A stretch of DNA of 64,000 bases from [Flexibacter] sp. ATCC 35208 (GCF_001975825.1 NZ_MTKN01000047.1:1-64000), one strand, 5' to 3'. Positions 25,488 through 35,349 are shown, numbered from the stretch's first letter. Numbers and translations are program-made. The notes: generated from the letters alone by a model not told the origin.

Positions 25488-25580
25488 GGCTGATACCAGT
25501 TAAAAACCGGGAACTTAAAATTTAAATATTATATATTAAAAAATTTATTATATTGCTGTAGTACAATCCCAACCTATGCT

Positions 25581-26261
25581 ATGAATCACGTTACTACTCA
25601 ATCCCTAATTACCCTGATCCGCCGGGATGCTGTTTTAATTTCGTTTCTGGAAACAGGTACTATTCCCAAAGGAGGTCGGTTCCTGAACGATCCCAGATAC
25701 AATGAACCTGCATTACTACAAATCATCGCTCCTCATTTTGAACCTGTCTTTACCGCAGCAGTCATTAGTTGCCTGCAAATGAAAGATACTCAATTGATGC
25801 GCGATCTGATGGCGAATCCACATCTGCTCGATGATAGTCATGAGGCAAAGAGCTACACCGCAATCCTGCAATTCCTGAATGAAAAAGAGCGATTCTTATT
25901 GTCACTCAGACATCAGCTGCAACTGGCGCAGGCCGTAGATGCTGTGGCGCTGGAAGAAACGGCTGACATCACGTACATCTGTCTCCTCAATTTACTGCCG
26001 GATGAATTTCATTCCTTCCGCTCAGAATATTGTAAGGAGGTGATAAAAACCGCCCGTATACTCGCGAAGAAACATCACAAAATGGCGATAATAATGCTCT
26101 CTAATATCCTCGAACTGCAATGCGATTCGCCTTCTCACCTGCGGGCAGAAATGCTCTACAATGAATTACAGGCGGAAATCCCTGACCTGAGCAGACAAAT
26201 TCCGACTTCACGCACATCTATCTGGATGACGATCGGCAGTTTATATTCTAAGTTATTTTAG
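25581..26261 (+). CDS. Hypothetical helical protein
   Basis: A 226-residue protein without a signal peptide or membrane segment. I do not recognise a family. It is almost wholly alpha-helical by composition, with repeating hydrophobic-charged patterns (LITLIRRDAVLISFLETGTI, FLNEKERFLLSLRHQLQLAQ, IKTARILAKKHHKMAIIMLS) that recall HEAT- or TPR-like arrays. The next gene, an esterase, begins 29 bases later on the same strand, so co-transcription is possible, but no functional link is evident. Confidence 0.75.
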   Translation: MNHVTTQSLITLIRRDAVLISFLETGTIPKGGRFLNDPRYNEPALLQIIAPHFEPVFTAAVISCLQMKDTQLMRDLMANPHLLDDSHEAKSYTAILQFLNEKERFLLSLRHQLQLAQAVDAVALEETADITYICLLNLLPDEFHSFRSEYCKEVIKTARILAKKHHKMAIIMLSNILELQCDSPSHLRAEMLYNELQAEIPDLSRQIPTSRTSIWMTIGSLYSKLF

Positions 26262-26290
26262 TATTTTTCGCAGAGATTTATTTCCCTGCT

Positions 26291-27343
26291 ATGATACAAC
26301 GTATTTTATTTTCGCTGCTCATACTATGCAGCCTGCAGACCTTTGCACAGGACCTGGTCGACTACAGGGCCAATCATCCTTATATCCAATACACCGGCCG
26401 TATTTTTAAGAGCAATTTTGTGACATATCGCTTCTGGCAGCCAGGGGTATATATCCGCGCGAAATTTAAAGGCACTTACTGCAATATCGTGATGGATGAT
26501 GAAGAACTGTATAACCAACACAATTACCTGGCTATTCAGATTGACAACCAACCTCCTCAAAGGGTGCAGACCACTGCGAAGCACAATGTGATCAAAGCCG
26601 CTTCCAATCTGCGTGACGGAGAGCACATCATCACTATCTGTAAAAATACAGAAGCAGGTATCGGCTACCTGGAGTTTATCGGATTCCAGTGTAATAAGCT
26701 CATGCCTATTACGGCTACTCCATCGAGAAGACTTGAATTTATAGGGAATTCAATTACCTGTGGTACGGGGAGTGATCAATCTACCTTTCCCTGTGGACAG
26801 GGACAATGGTATGATCAGCACAATGCCTTCATGAGTTATGGACCCTTGACCGCCCGTGCGCTGGATGCACATTGGATGCTGTCTTCCGTGTCCGGCATTG
26901 GATTGATCCATAGCTGCTGTGACATGAAGATCACTATGCCTCAGGTGTTTGACAAGATCAACATGCGGGATAATAGCCTGCAATGGGATTTTAATAAATA
27001 TCAGCCACATGTAGTGACGGTTTGTCTTGGGCAGAATGATGGTAAGCAGGATTCTACTACTTTTTGTAATGCCTACCTGCGGTTCATTCGTACATTGAGA
27101 GGGTATTACCCAAATGCCAGTATTGTTTTGTTGAGCAGTCCAATGGCAGATGCAGACCTGAGTGCTGTATTGAAGTCTTATATTAAGACGATCGTGGTGG
27201 CAAGTGGCGATAAGAATGTATCTTATTATTTCTTTTCGAAAAGATATCATGGCGGATGCGGAGATCATCCTACACTGGAAGAGCATCAGCTGATTGCCAA
27301 AGAACTGACGGCTTATATCAGTAAATTGAAAGGATGGAATTAA
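26291..27343 (+). CDS. Secreted carbohydrate esterase, CE2-like SGNH hydrolase
   Basis: A 350-residue exported esterase. The signal peptide ends at TFAQ (residue 20). Residues 25-135 form the jelly-roll domain seen in CE2 enzymes (YTGRIFKSNFVTYRFWQPGV). The catalytic SGNH domain follows: nucleophile Ser154 in FIGNSITCG, the Gly block near 200, the Asn block in VCLGQNDG near 247, and Asp/His in GDHPTLEEH near 326. CE2 enzymes remove acetyl groups from xylan or glucomannan. It converges on the epimerase gene at the end of the SusC/D locus, and the two suggest use of an acetylated beta-mannan or glucomannan. Confidence 0.85.
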   Translation: MIQRILFSLLILCSLQTFAQDLVDYRANHPYIQYTGRIFKSNFVTYRFWQPGVYIRAKFKGTYCNIVMDDEELYNQHNYLAIQIDNQPPQRVQTTAKHNVIKAASNLRDGEHIITICKNTEAGIGYLEFIGFQCNKLMPITATPSRRLEFIGNSITCGTGSDQSTFPCGQGQWYDQHNAFMSYGPLTARALDAHWMLSSVSGIGLIHSCCDMKITMPQVFDKINMRDNSLQWDFNKYQPHVVTVCLGQNDGKQDSTTFCNAYLRFIRTLRGYYPNASIVLLSSPMADADLSAVLKSYIKTIVVASGDKNVSYYFFSKRYHGGCGDHPTLEEHQLIAKELTAYISKLKGWN

Positions 27344-27348
27344 AATAA

Positions 27349-27405
27349 AAAAGGCCGGCTAATCAGTGGCTGTTGTGCAACGGCCACTGATTAGCCAGCC
27401 TTTAT
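27349..27405. terminator. Bidirectional terminator
   Basis: Arms of about 20 bases (27350-27369 with 27383-27402), AAAGGCCGGCTAATCAGTGG and its near complement, lie between the convergent esterase and epimerase genes, with A and T runs at the ends. Confidence 0.8.
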
Positions 27406-27418
27406 GTTCATGTACGTG

Positions 27419-28591
27419 TTAAACAATTCGGTGAATGAGTTCCAGGCACGCCCTGCTATTGTGATAAGGACATTTCCAGAACCCGGCTTTATCTTGTCCG
27501 GGCATGATTGTCAATGTTTCTGTAACCCCCCAGTACCACTCCCCTTTTTCCGGGTCAATGATGTATTTTTTTACAAATGCCCAGGTATCTAAAGAATAGT
27601 GTAAATAATTTTCCTCCCCACTTAGTTGCCAGGCGTTGAAAAATCCCACCATTGCTTCTGCCTGTACCCACCAGTGTTTTTCTTTGTTGTCATCTTCGTA
27701 TTGCAAACCTCCGTTCTCTTCTACACCGGCAATGGTAGCTTTCGCCATCAGGATGGCGTTTTCTTTCACTTTGTTTAAAAGGGACTCATCTGCCAGGACC
27801 TCTGCGGCATCGTACAACAGCCAGGATGTTTCTATGTCATGACCATAAGAAACGACGGCTGATTCCGGCTCCCAGGCTGTATTGAAGAACAGAATCTGCT
27901 GGTGGGTGACAGGATGAATGATCTTATTTAAAAAGAGTTCAATGAGTTGTTTTATTTTTTTATTCAATTCCGCATCCGGCCAGATACGATACAGGTTAGT
28001 ATAAGCCTCCAATACATGTAGATGCGTATTCATGGTCTTGGCGGCATTGTCATCTTTTGCACTCAGGCGCAAGTCTGATATAGGCCCCCATTCCCTGGAA
28101 AATGCTTCGTAGTAACCCCCGTCTACAGGATCATAACTATGCGCTTCCAGCAATCGATATACATCAATGGCCCAATCTAATACTTCTTTTGAAGGTTGAA
28201 TGGCATGGTACTCACTTAAGGCATAGATCAGAAAAGCTTGTCCATATACCTGTTTCCGTGTTTCCAGTGGTTCGCCGGTGGCGGTTACCGACCAATATAT
28301 GCCACCGTATGCAGGATCATTGAAGTGAGTACGTAAGTACTGGAACGCTCTATCGGCCAGTGCTAAAAATTGTGGTTGTGGATCGAATTTATATGCGGCG
28401 GCAAAGGTCCACAATATGCGGCTATTCAGCACCCCACCTTTGGGACTTCCCTCCAACACGACATTGTCGTTGTTTAATGCCCCATAAAATCCCCCATCTT
28501 GTATATCAACTGTAAATTGTTGCCAGTAGTGCAGGATATCGTATAACGCTGTTGTTACCTCCTGCCTGTAAGCCGCTAGTCGCTTGTCCAT
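27419..28591 (-). CDS. AGE family epimerase, cellobiose/mannobiose 2-epimerase-like
   Basis: A 390-residue (alpha/alpha)6-barrel protein of the N-acylglucosamine 2-epimerase superfamily. The signature SYGHDIETSWLL (about residue 240) and KHWWVQAEAMVGFFNAW (about 305) are those of cellobiose 2-epimerases, along with the histidine in NTHLHVLEAY (about 183) and the final YHNSRACLEL. Such enzymes turn cellobiose or mannobiose into the epimer with a mannose or glucose at the reducing end. There is no signal peptide, so it acts in the cytoplasm on imported disaccharide. It would be the intracellular step of the nearby SusC/D locus. Confidence 0.88.
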   Translation of the reverse strand: MDKRLAAYRQEVTTALYDILHYWQQFTVDIQDGGFYGALNNDNVVLEGSPKGGVLNSRILWTFAAAYKFDPQPQFLALADRAFQYLRTHFNDPAYGGIYWSVTATGEPLETRKQVYGQAFLIYALSEYHAIQPSKEVLDWAIDVYRLLEAHSYDPVDGGYYEAFSREWGPISDLRLSAKDDNAAKTMNTHLHVLEAYTNLYRIWPDAELNKKIKQLIELFLNKIIHPVTHQQILFFNTAWEPESAVVSYGHDIETSWLLYDAAEVLADESLLNKVKENAILMAKATIAGVEENGGLQYEDDNKEKHWWVQAEAMVGFFNAWQLSGEENYLHYSLDTWAFVKKYIIDPEKGEWYWGVTETLTIMPGQDKAGFWKCPYHNSRACLELIHRIV

Positions 28592-28711
28592 AGTCTTTCG
28601 AAAACGTGGTGCTGTTTCTTCAAAGCTAGGGTTATTCCGGATGCAGGAATAATACTTTTTTATCTAAATATTGACCTTAAAGGCATAGCGCGATGCCGCC
28701 ATGATCAGTAT

Positions 28712-28782
28712 ACCAAAAGGTCACTAAAAGGTCACTTCAATATCCCTGGGATAATGAGGTGTCCTTTTAGTGACCTTTTGGT
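28712..28782. repeat. 20-bp inverted repeat built from 11-bp units
   Basis: The left arm ACCAAAAGGTCACTAAAAGG (28712-28731) is perfectly complementary to the right arm at 28763-28782, with a 31-base spacer that itself holds the palindrome TATCCCTGGGATA (28741-28753). Inside the arms the motif AAAAGGTCACT recurs with an 11-base period; on the right a third copy follows (to 28790). It lies in the 236-base gap between the epimerase start and the end of the small YtxH-like gene. No T run follows, so it is not a plain terminator. Confidence 0.75.
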
Positions 28783-28827
28783 GACCTTTTAATGTACTAG
28801 TTGTACTATAGCTTGCCTATAGCCCGA

Positions 28828-29031
28828 CTAAGGCTCCATATGCTCATGAATCATATTATTAACTTTTTTGCGGGTTTTGCGCAAATGTTTCTTTGCCAGA
28901 CGACGACCTTCGTCTGCGGTATCATTCAATTCGTCCAGGATCTGTTCTGCACGACTTCTGTTGGTCAGATAATAAATTACACCGGCTGCTGCTGCACCCA
29001 CGATAGTGGCTGCTATTAATGCCTTTTTCAT
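28828..29031 (-). CDS. Small YtxH-like membrane protein
   Basis: A 67-residue protein. Residues 3-21 (KALIAATIVGAAAAGVIYYL) form one membrane segment and the rest is a charged helix (DELNDTADEGRRLAKKHLRK). This is the build of YtxH / gas-vesicle-GvpP-like envelope stress proteins. The function is unknown. Divergent from the membrane protein gene at 29123. Confidence 0.75.
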   Translation of the reverse strand: MKKALIAATIVGAAAAGVIYYLTNRSRAEQILDELNDTADEGRRLAKKHLRKTRKKVNNMIHEHMEP

Positions 29032-29122
29032 ATCTCTGCTTTTTTGGTTCCCTATAGATATTACAAGAGTTATACCAATTGATGCCAGATTTTTTATTTT
29101 TGCCCCTCAATCAAAATCAACA

Positions 29123-29542
29123 ATGGCTGAAACCACCATTACGCAGGAGAAAAGTCCTGTTTACAGCATTCCCCTTAAATACCGGAAGATGGAGAACCTC
29201 CACATCGTTTTCTGGTTGCTCAAAGATATCAGCTGGTGCATGGCATGGCCTGTATTAGGGATTATTATGATCTTCCCAACGCTGATCATTTCTATTGTGA
29301 TTGCATGGCGTACACGGCAGTTCATGTCTGAACTCTGCCATAACCTGGCGATTACTGTGTGGATTACGGCGAATTCTTACTGGATGATCAGTGAGTTTAT
29401 GCATTTCGACACGGAGATCCTCTTTGGAAGTATTACTTACAAGCATCTGGCACTGATTCCATTTTTTATGGGGGTGGTGATCCTGGCTTATTATTATTTC
29501 TGGCACAAGCCCAGGTACCCTGAGGAGCAGGAAACGATGTAA
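29123..29542 (+). CDS. Membrane protein of unknown function
   Basis: A 139-residue inner-membrane protein. The frame is open from 29006, but the ATG at 29123 follows a normal leader and avoids overlap with the divergent gene. Four hydrophobic stretches are likely membrane helices: about 30-55 (WLLKDISWCMAWPVLGIIMI), 55-65, 75-95 and 112-130 (FFMGVVILAYYYF). It resembles small conserved Bacteroidota membrane proteins; no function is known. Confidence 0.75.
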   Translation: MAETTITQEKSPVYSIPLKYRKMENLHIVFWLLKDISWCMAWPVLGIIMIFPTLIISIVIAWRTRQFMSELCHNLAITVWITANSYWMISEFMHFDTEILFGSITYKHLALIPFFMGVVILAYYYFWHKPRYPEEQETM

Positions 29543-29608
29543 TTTCTTTTTAACAGGAAAATAACTTCGAAACGGAAATGGATTTGTCCCCAGGGGGCTC
29601 CGGCACAA

Positions 29609-30646
29609 TCATTTCGAAGGCAGGAAGAACTCAAACGGCGCATCTCTGTCGCACGTCAACGTACCATTATCAAACTTCAGTTCAGCTACCTCAATGCTGG
29701 ATCGGCGGATGGAGTAAGGTTGTATGCCATCTTCATTCACCGGACTTTCGCTATGTACTTTTCTGCCTGGGTGGGTGAAGTAGATCACGTATGCCTGATC
29801 GCCGGTGACTACCACATCGCCATGTGCACCGGTAGGCGTATCGTCTTTTCTCTTGCCCGGAACGTCAAGTATTAATCCCTGTCTGGTCCAGGTATTCAGG
29901 TCGTCAGAACGGTATACGCGCATGCCATGCCATTCATCGGTGACCATCCAGTAGTAATCTTTGAAGCGGAATACCTTGGGACCTTCGTGGCCGGTGCCGC
30001 CAATGGCTGGTTTGGTACTGGTGTAGGTCCATTTATTGAGGTCCTTGCTACCGGCCATCATGGTGTTTGAGCCATGATCTTCATCTTTGTACCAGATGCG
30101 CCAGGTCTTGTCCGGGAGTTGGTATAGCGTAGGGTCAATCACTTTTTCGGAGGTGAGTTGAGGGAAGCCTTCGAACTTCCAGTCCCACATATCTTTGCTG
30201 GTGTAGTGTGCAATGCGGGCGTGACCTCCCCAGTTGCTGCGAACGCCCTGGATATAGGCGACGAACATATGGTAGGTACCGTTGTTGTAAACGACGTCGG
30301 GAGCCCAGAAGGTGTTTTCGCCTTTTTCGAATTCAAGGTTTAGTGCGCCTCTGTATACCCAGCTGTGGCCGTTGTCTTTTGATTCGGCAATACCGATTTT
30401 ACTGCCATAACAGTAAGCCACGTTTTCAGCGTCGACGCTGGCACGGCGTTGGGTGTAGAGCATCCACCAGGCTTTTTCTTTGTCGTTCCAGATGAGGGTT
30501 GGGTCAGCGGCGCCATCGAAGATAGGGTCGCGGTAGAGAGGTGCAGATGCTGTATGGATGGGCTTTGTTTGCGCACAGCTGTTGAGTACAGGCAGGGCTG
30601 TAGCCAGTGTTAAAGCCAGATAAAGTTTATACATAGTGGAACGCAT
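29609..30646 (-). CDS. GH43-like five-bladed beta-propeller lipoprotein
   Basis: A glycoside hydrolase of about 345 residues in the GH43/GH32 five-bladed propeller superfamily. The frame is open from 30694, but the ATG at 30646 or 30634 puts a lipoprotein signal (ATALPVLNSC) at the N-terminus. Blade motifs with acidic residues are seen: DGAADPTLIW (candidate base Asp), TFWAPDVVYNNGTYHMF and KVIDPTLYQLPDKTWRI, then HEGPKVFRFKDYYWMV (candidate acid Glu). The exact GH family and substrate cannot be told. It follows the SusD gene within about 45 bases and belongs to the same operon. Confidence 0.78.
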   Translation of the reverse strand: MRSTMYKLYLALTLATALPVLNSCAQTKPIHTASAPLYRDPIFDGAADPTLIWNDKEKAWWMLYTQRRASVDAENVAYCYGSKIGIAESKDNGHSWVYRGALNLEFEKGENTFWAPDVVYNNGTYHMFVAYIQGVRSNWGGHARIAHYTSKDMWDWKFEGFPQLTSEKVIDPTLYQLPDKTWRIWYKDEDHGSNTMMAGSKDLNKWTYTSTKPAIGGTGHEGPKVFRFKDYYWMVTDEWHGMRVYRSDDLNTWTRQGLILDVPGKRKDDTPTGAHGDVVVTGDQAYVIYFTHPGRKVHSESPVNEDGIQPYSIRRSSIEVAELKFDNGTLTCDRDAPFEFFLPSK

Positions 30647-30690
30647 GATTATAAGCGTGCGAATTACAAATAATTCGGGAGATATTATAA

Positions 30691-32190
30691 TCATTTATTC
30701 CACCATACTGGTATCATCCAGTCATTGCTCCCTCCCAGCCTGTCTATCGCTTCCTGGTAATGTACAGGATTAGATGTGGCCTCTGTAGCTGGATAGAATA
30801 ACCGCTTTGGCTCATGGCCGCCAGTTTCAGACTCCCCATCTATGTCCACTATCGGGTTCAATTCAGGATAACCTGTTCTACGTTGATTCGCAAAAGCCTC
30901 ATATCCATTTGGAAATAACGCTACCCATTTCTGCATACTGATAGCTGCTATTGCATTGGATGGTAAAGTATGTGTACCCACAAAACTATCGATCGCAGCA
31001 CCAGATAACGGCGTCATACCCGGATACATTTCCAGTTGATGCATAGCCGCTCTCAATCCTGACTGATAATGGGTATTGGCATCTTCGCCAATCCAGCCAC
31101 GTACGGCGGCTTCTGCCAACAATAATTCTACTTCTGCATAGCCGAGATGTAACCATGATCCTCCCTGTTGATAGAAAGGTGCATTGATGTGGCAATATTT
31201 ATTCGCCTGTCCTACTATCTCTCCGTTTTCACCTACAAAGTCTGACCAATACTCCCACCAGTAAAGGCCCGATTGAATAGGGAGATAATTGGTAATGCTA
31301 TCTGTATTTACGAAAAACAATCCTAAGCGGGGATCATTTTCTGCTTTGAGGTAATTGACAAAGGTAGTTGTACCAATGGTATATTTATATGCTGCTTCCT
31401 CCTGTAATGCCTGCGCATAGCCATTGCCACGAAGATCAGGGTAACTGTAGTCTTCATGTATCATCACAAAATTATCATTATTGCTTTGCATCACGCCACC
31501 GGCAAATGCCGCCGCTGCCTGTATTTGTGCCAATGAGGGATCCGCGGCAGACAGGCGTATGGCAAGGCGTAGTTGTAGCGAACGGGCCATGCGCTTCCAT
31601 TTGGTGAGATTACCATTGTAGACAATATCATTGAGGATGACAGGCTTACGATCATCAAATTGCTGAATAGCGGCTTCCAGTTCTACAAAGAAATCTTTGT
31701 AAATATCTTCCTGCTTATCGTAGACAGGGGTGTAAATTTTATCATAATAAGCAAGACCTGCCTGAGAATAAGGAATATCACCATATGCATCTGTCAATAA
31801 GGAAAAGATATATACTTTCAAAATGCGCGCAGCAGCTACATAGTTCACTTGTGTGCTATCATCCTGATGTTGCTTCAACAGGTCTGCCAGTTGTTTGATG
31901 CATTTACCATAATAGTTAGACCACATCAATCCATTGTAAAATTCATCTCTTACATACTTGCCACCTGCACGCATACCATAAGTACCACTTACATATTGCA
32001 CCATTGGCTGGAATAGATATAAGTTTGGATATCCCATTTCCCGGCCACCATCCAGCAGGTAAGCAGCGGCTGTGAGTTGCTCTCCGGCTGCAATGGTAGT
32101 GTCATTGACAGGATCCGTATTTATGACGCCAAAGTTTGTTGTACAGCTGCTACTCAAAATTATGATCAGGCAATAATGATAAAACTTCAT
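30691..32190 (-). CDS. SusD/RagB-type outer-membrane lipoprotein (SusD-like)
   Basis: A 499-residue surface glycan-binding lipoprotein. The lipobox is in IILSSSC (residue 16). The TPR-like helical scaffold typical of the SusD-like_2 group follows (DDSTQVNYVAAARILKVYIF, DAYGDIPYSQA), and the C-terminus has the family's PNGYEAFANQRRTGYPEL and final IPVWWNK. It works with the SusC channel 3 bases upstream to capture and import oligosaccharides. No glycan specificity can be read from the sequence. Confidence 0.92.
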   Translation of the reverse strand: MKFYHYCLIIILSSSCTTNFGVINTDPVNDTTIAAGEQLTAAAYLLDGGREMGYPNLYLFQPMVQYVSGTYGMRAGGKYVRDEFYNGLMWSNYYGKCIKQLADLLKQHQDDSTQVNYVAAARILKVYIFSLLTDAYGDIPYSQAGLAYYDKIYTPVYDKQEDIYKDFFVELEAAIQQFDDRKPVILNDIVYNGNLTKWKRMARSLQLRLAIRLSAADPSLAQIQAAAAFAGGVMQSNNDNFVMIHEDYSYPDLRGNGYAQALQEEAAYKYTIGTTTFVNYLKAENDPRLGLFFVNTDSITNYLPIQSGLYWWEYWSDFVGENGEIVGQANKYCHINAPFYQQGGSWLHLGYAEVELLLAEAAVRGWIGEDANTHYQSGLRAAMHQLEMYPGMTPLSGAAIDSFVGTHTLPSNAIAAISMQKWVALFPNGYEAFANQRRTGYPELNPIVDIDGESETGGHEPKRLFYPATEATSNPVHYQEAIDRLGGSNDWMIPVWWNK

Positions 32191-32193
32191 CTT

Positions 32194-35100
32194 TTAAAAT
32201 TTTGCATGCAGGGTGATACCATAGGCACGGCGGGTAGGCAACGATCCATATTCAAAGCCCTGCCCATCGCCACTATTATAACTGGATTCAGGATCTATAT
32301 TGGGTACATGTTTACTTAATGTAAGCAGATTACGGGCAATCACTGATACAGATACTTCTTTCAAAATCCTGTACCCCAGCGTGAGTTCGCGGATCTTTAC
32401 CATACCTGCATCGTATACAAAAGGTTCGGGAATATTCTCTGTCACTCTTGTCCAGTAGGTTTCAGGATTTACGTACCGGTCTACCTGCTCATATTGTGGT
32501 CTGTTCAAACCGACTATTTTTACCCCCTTCACACGCAGTCCCCCGGTAGGTGTCCAATCTGCTGACGATACACCGGCGGCGATCCTTTCTTTTTCTGATC
32601 TGGCCCACCCCTCTCTGCCTTCCAGCGTGCCTTTCTGTTGGCCATTCTGATAGGCAAGTAAGTTGGTCATGGAGAATATCTTACCTCCTTGTTTGATATC
32701 TAATAAGACGGCGCAGGACCAGCGACGATACGTAAATGTATTTGTGATACCTCCGATCCAATTGTATTGCGTACTTCCAAGGTTGTAATCAGTAGATGTA
32801 TATTGAGGTAAATAATTTGCATCCAGTACCATCTGCCCATTCTCATCACGAAGAAATTTCTTACCGGTGATCATACCATAAGTGGATCCGGCTTTTGCAA
32901 TGATACTGGCATTTCCCCAGCGTGCGGAAGCAAGGGTGTAGTAGTCGGAGACCAATGAGCTTAGAGAGATAATCTTATTCCTGTTGCGTGCAAAGTTGGC
33001 GTTCACCTGCCATTTAAAATCTTTGTTGCATATAGGCCGCCCTCCCAATGAGATTTCTACACCTTCGTTGGATACATCTCCTGAATTGATAACTGCACTG
33101 GTGTAACCACTGGTTGGTGAAATAGGTGCATTCAATATCTGGTTCCTTGTATTGGAATGATACCATGTCAGATCCAGGTTAATACGGTTATCAAAAAACA
33201 CCATGTTCAATCCTGTTTCATAAGAACGGCTGATACTTGGTTTCAGGTTTTCATAAGGTACTTTATCTGTCGCTACGCCACCAATGAGATAGCCACCCAC
33301 ACTGGGGATATCAGGATTCGTGGCATAAGTGAGTGCTGTCTGATAAGGTGCGATGGCATCTGTGCCTGTCTGCGCAATGCTTGCTCTCAGTTTTCCAAAG
33401 GATAATATAGCATTTGACGGTAATAATGAAGAAAATACAAAGCTGGCAGATGCAGAAGGATAAAAATAAGCATTGTGTCCGGCGGACAATGTAGAAGACC
33501 AGTCATTACGACCAGTCAGATCCAGGTAAAGAAAGGCATCATAACCAATGGTGACCCCTCCGTAAACAGAGTTGATCCGCTTTCTGTACAATTGATGACT
33601 GCTCAGTTGTGTCTCAAAATTATTGAGTTTTTTAACACCTCTTGTTTTCATATCTCTCCCAGTTATATTGCGCACATCTTCTGTATAGTCCATTCTATTG
33701 GTACCCACATTTATTTCGAGAGAGAACCTGTTCCATTTTTTATGATAATTCACTAAAAGATCGGAGTTGGTTTCCTGCAGATTCCGGTGCAGGAGTACGA
33801 TACCCCCGGTTGTATAGTAAGGCGTGGAATATTGCATAAACTCAGTAAATGAAAAACGGGAATAATCCGTACCTGTACGTCCCTGAATATATAATCCCGG
33901 CCACAACTGGTATTTCAATAGGAGGAATCCATTAAAGCGGCGCTGAGTACTGTTGTTAGGTTGTTCATTAATAGCCCAGTAAGGGTTTACCTGGTAGGCA
34001 TTGTTATTCCAGTTGATATAATCGCCAGCGGAATCTTTGTATTTTTTGAGCCAGTTGATATCGATATTGGGTGCAATGCCACTCAGTACATAACCGATAT
34101 TATTCGGGTTATCAGAGAGTGCAGGGCGATTAAATACATCTTCGGAAAGATAAGTTCCTTTGGCATCAAGTATCAGTTTTGAAGACAGCTTTGCAGTACC
34201 TCTCAGGGAAATATGATGACGATCGAGTTTACTACGGGGAATAATATCATTGTTTCTCACATTAGTATAGGTAGCGCGCAATTGCGCTTTGTCTGTACCC
34301 GTAGATAAAGAAACTGAATTGGTAAGTGTCAGCCCTTTGCGAAAAAACTTACTAATGGCATTACTTGCATTCACGTAAGGAACTTTTCTGCCATCCCAGA
34401 TCACGACGGTGCTGTCTTTACTCATTTTTGGTCCCCAGCTTTTCTGTGCATCCACCCGGGCAGTAAAAACATCTTTTGGTAAAAAGCCATCCTGCCCACT
34501 ACCATATTCATGCTGAAAGTCGTAACTATTATTCAGTTTTTCAACGAGCATATTGGCAGTGTATTCTACCGAAACACCTTTGTTTCCTTTCTTTGTGGTG
34601 ATAATAATCACACCATTTGCAGCGCGACTACCATACAATGCGGAAGCAGAGCCGCCTTTTAAAATAGAGATGCTGGCTATTTCATCAGGATTGATAATGG
34701 AAGTCCCATCTCCTAAATCATATCCGCCATATTTATCTGCCTGACCGGGGGAGGAATTATTCACAGGAATACCATCTATTACAAACATAGGGGTATTATC
34801 ACCACCTATAATTTTCAATCCTCTCAGGGTCACTTTGGCCGATCCTCCTACTCCGCTATTCACAGGCGTGATATTCAATCCGCTTACCTTTCCGGATAGT
34901 GCACTGACCGGATTTATCGTAAAAGTCTGCGGTCCCAGGTCGGCGTAGGCATAGCCTAAAGATCTTTGTTGCCTGCTGATACCCAATGCGGTGATCACGA
35001 CAGGGGTGATATCAATAATATGGGGTGGCGGAGTTACAGGCACAGGCGCCTGTTTTTTCAGGATCACAATCTGTTTGCCTATGAATCGTAATTCATACAG

Positions 35101-35349
35101 AGAAGATGGAAAAATAACGTCTAAAATGGTCTTTAATGGCACATTGTCCCAATGTATGGTAATGCGGTCATGCACATCGATGACTTCATTGCGATAAGCA
35201 AATAAAACACCTGCCTGTTTTTCTATGAGATGGAGTACGGAAATGAGGGGTTCATTCACTACATGAATGGTTAGTTTTTCCTGCGCTTTTACGCAGTGGC
35301 ACATAACGAGGAACAGGGTGAGTAAACAGCAAATGGCTTTGGTTTTCAT
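32194..35349 (-). CDS. SusC/RagA family TonB-linked outer-membrane receptor
   Basis: A 1051-residue TonB-dependent transporter. The signal peptide ends near residue 22. Residues 25-98 form an STN (secretin/TonB N-terminal) domain, ISVLHLIEKQAGVLFAYRNE, typical of SusC proteins controlled by a FecR/ECF pair. The plug domain follows at about 115 (VVITALGISRQQRSLGYAYA) with the SusC motifs GGDNTPMFVIDGIPVNN and EIASISILKGGSASALYGSRA. The usual CarboxypepD_reg-like domain between STN and plug is absent. The 22-stranded barrel ends in TLHAKF. It imports glycan fragments together with SusD. Confidence 0.95.
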   Translation of the reverse strand: MKTKAICCLLTLFLVMCHCVKAQEKLTIHVVNEPLISVLHLIEKQAGVLFAYRNEVIDVHDRITIHWDNVPLKTILDVIFPSSLYELRFIGKQIVILKKQAPVPVTPPPHIIDITPVVITALGISRQQRSLGYAYADLGPQTFTINPVSALSGKVSGLNITPVNSGVGGSAKVTLRGLKIIGGDNTPMFVIDGIPVNNSSPGQADKYGGYDLGDGTSIINPDEIASISILKGGSASALYGSRAANGVIIITTKKGNKGVSVEYTANMLVEKLNNSYDFQHEYGSGQDGFLPKDVFTARVDAQKSWGPKMSKDSTVVIWDGRKVPYVNASNAISKFFRKGLTLTNSVSLSTGTDKAQLRATYTNVRNNDIIPRSKLDRHHISLRGTAKLSSKLILDAKGTYLSEDVFNRPALSDNPNNIGYVLSGIAPNIDINWLKKYKDSAGDYINWNNNAYQVNPYWAINEQPNNSTQRRFNGFLLLKYQLWPGLYIQGRTGTDYSRFSFTEFMQYSTPYYTTGGIVLLHRNLQETNSDLLVNYHKKWNRFSLEINVGTNRMDYTEDVRNITGRDMKTRGVKKLNNFETQLSSHQLYRKRINSVYGGVTIGYDAFLYLDLTGRNDWSSTLSAGHNAYFYPSASASFVFSSLLPSNAILSFGKLRASIAQTGTDAIAPYQTALTYATNPDIPSVGGYLIGGVATDKVPYENLKPSISRSYETGLNMVFFDNRINLDLTWYHSNTRNQILNAPISPTSGYTSAVINSGDVSNEGVEISLGGRPICNKDFKWQVNANFARNRNKIISLSSLVSDYYTLASARWGNASIIAKAGSTYGMITGKKFLRDENGQMVLDANYLPQYTSTDYNLGSTQYNWIGGITNTFTYRRWSCAVLLDIKQGGKIFSMTNLLAYQNGQQKGTLEGREGWARSEKERIAAGVSSADWTPTGGLRVKGVKIVGLNRPQYEQVDRYVNPETYWTRVTENIPEPFVYDAGMVKIRELTLGYRILKEVSVSVIARNLLTLSKHVPNIDPESSYNSGDGQGFEYGSLPTRRAYGITLHAKF

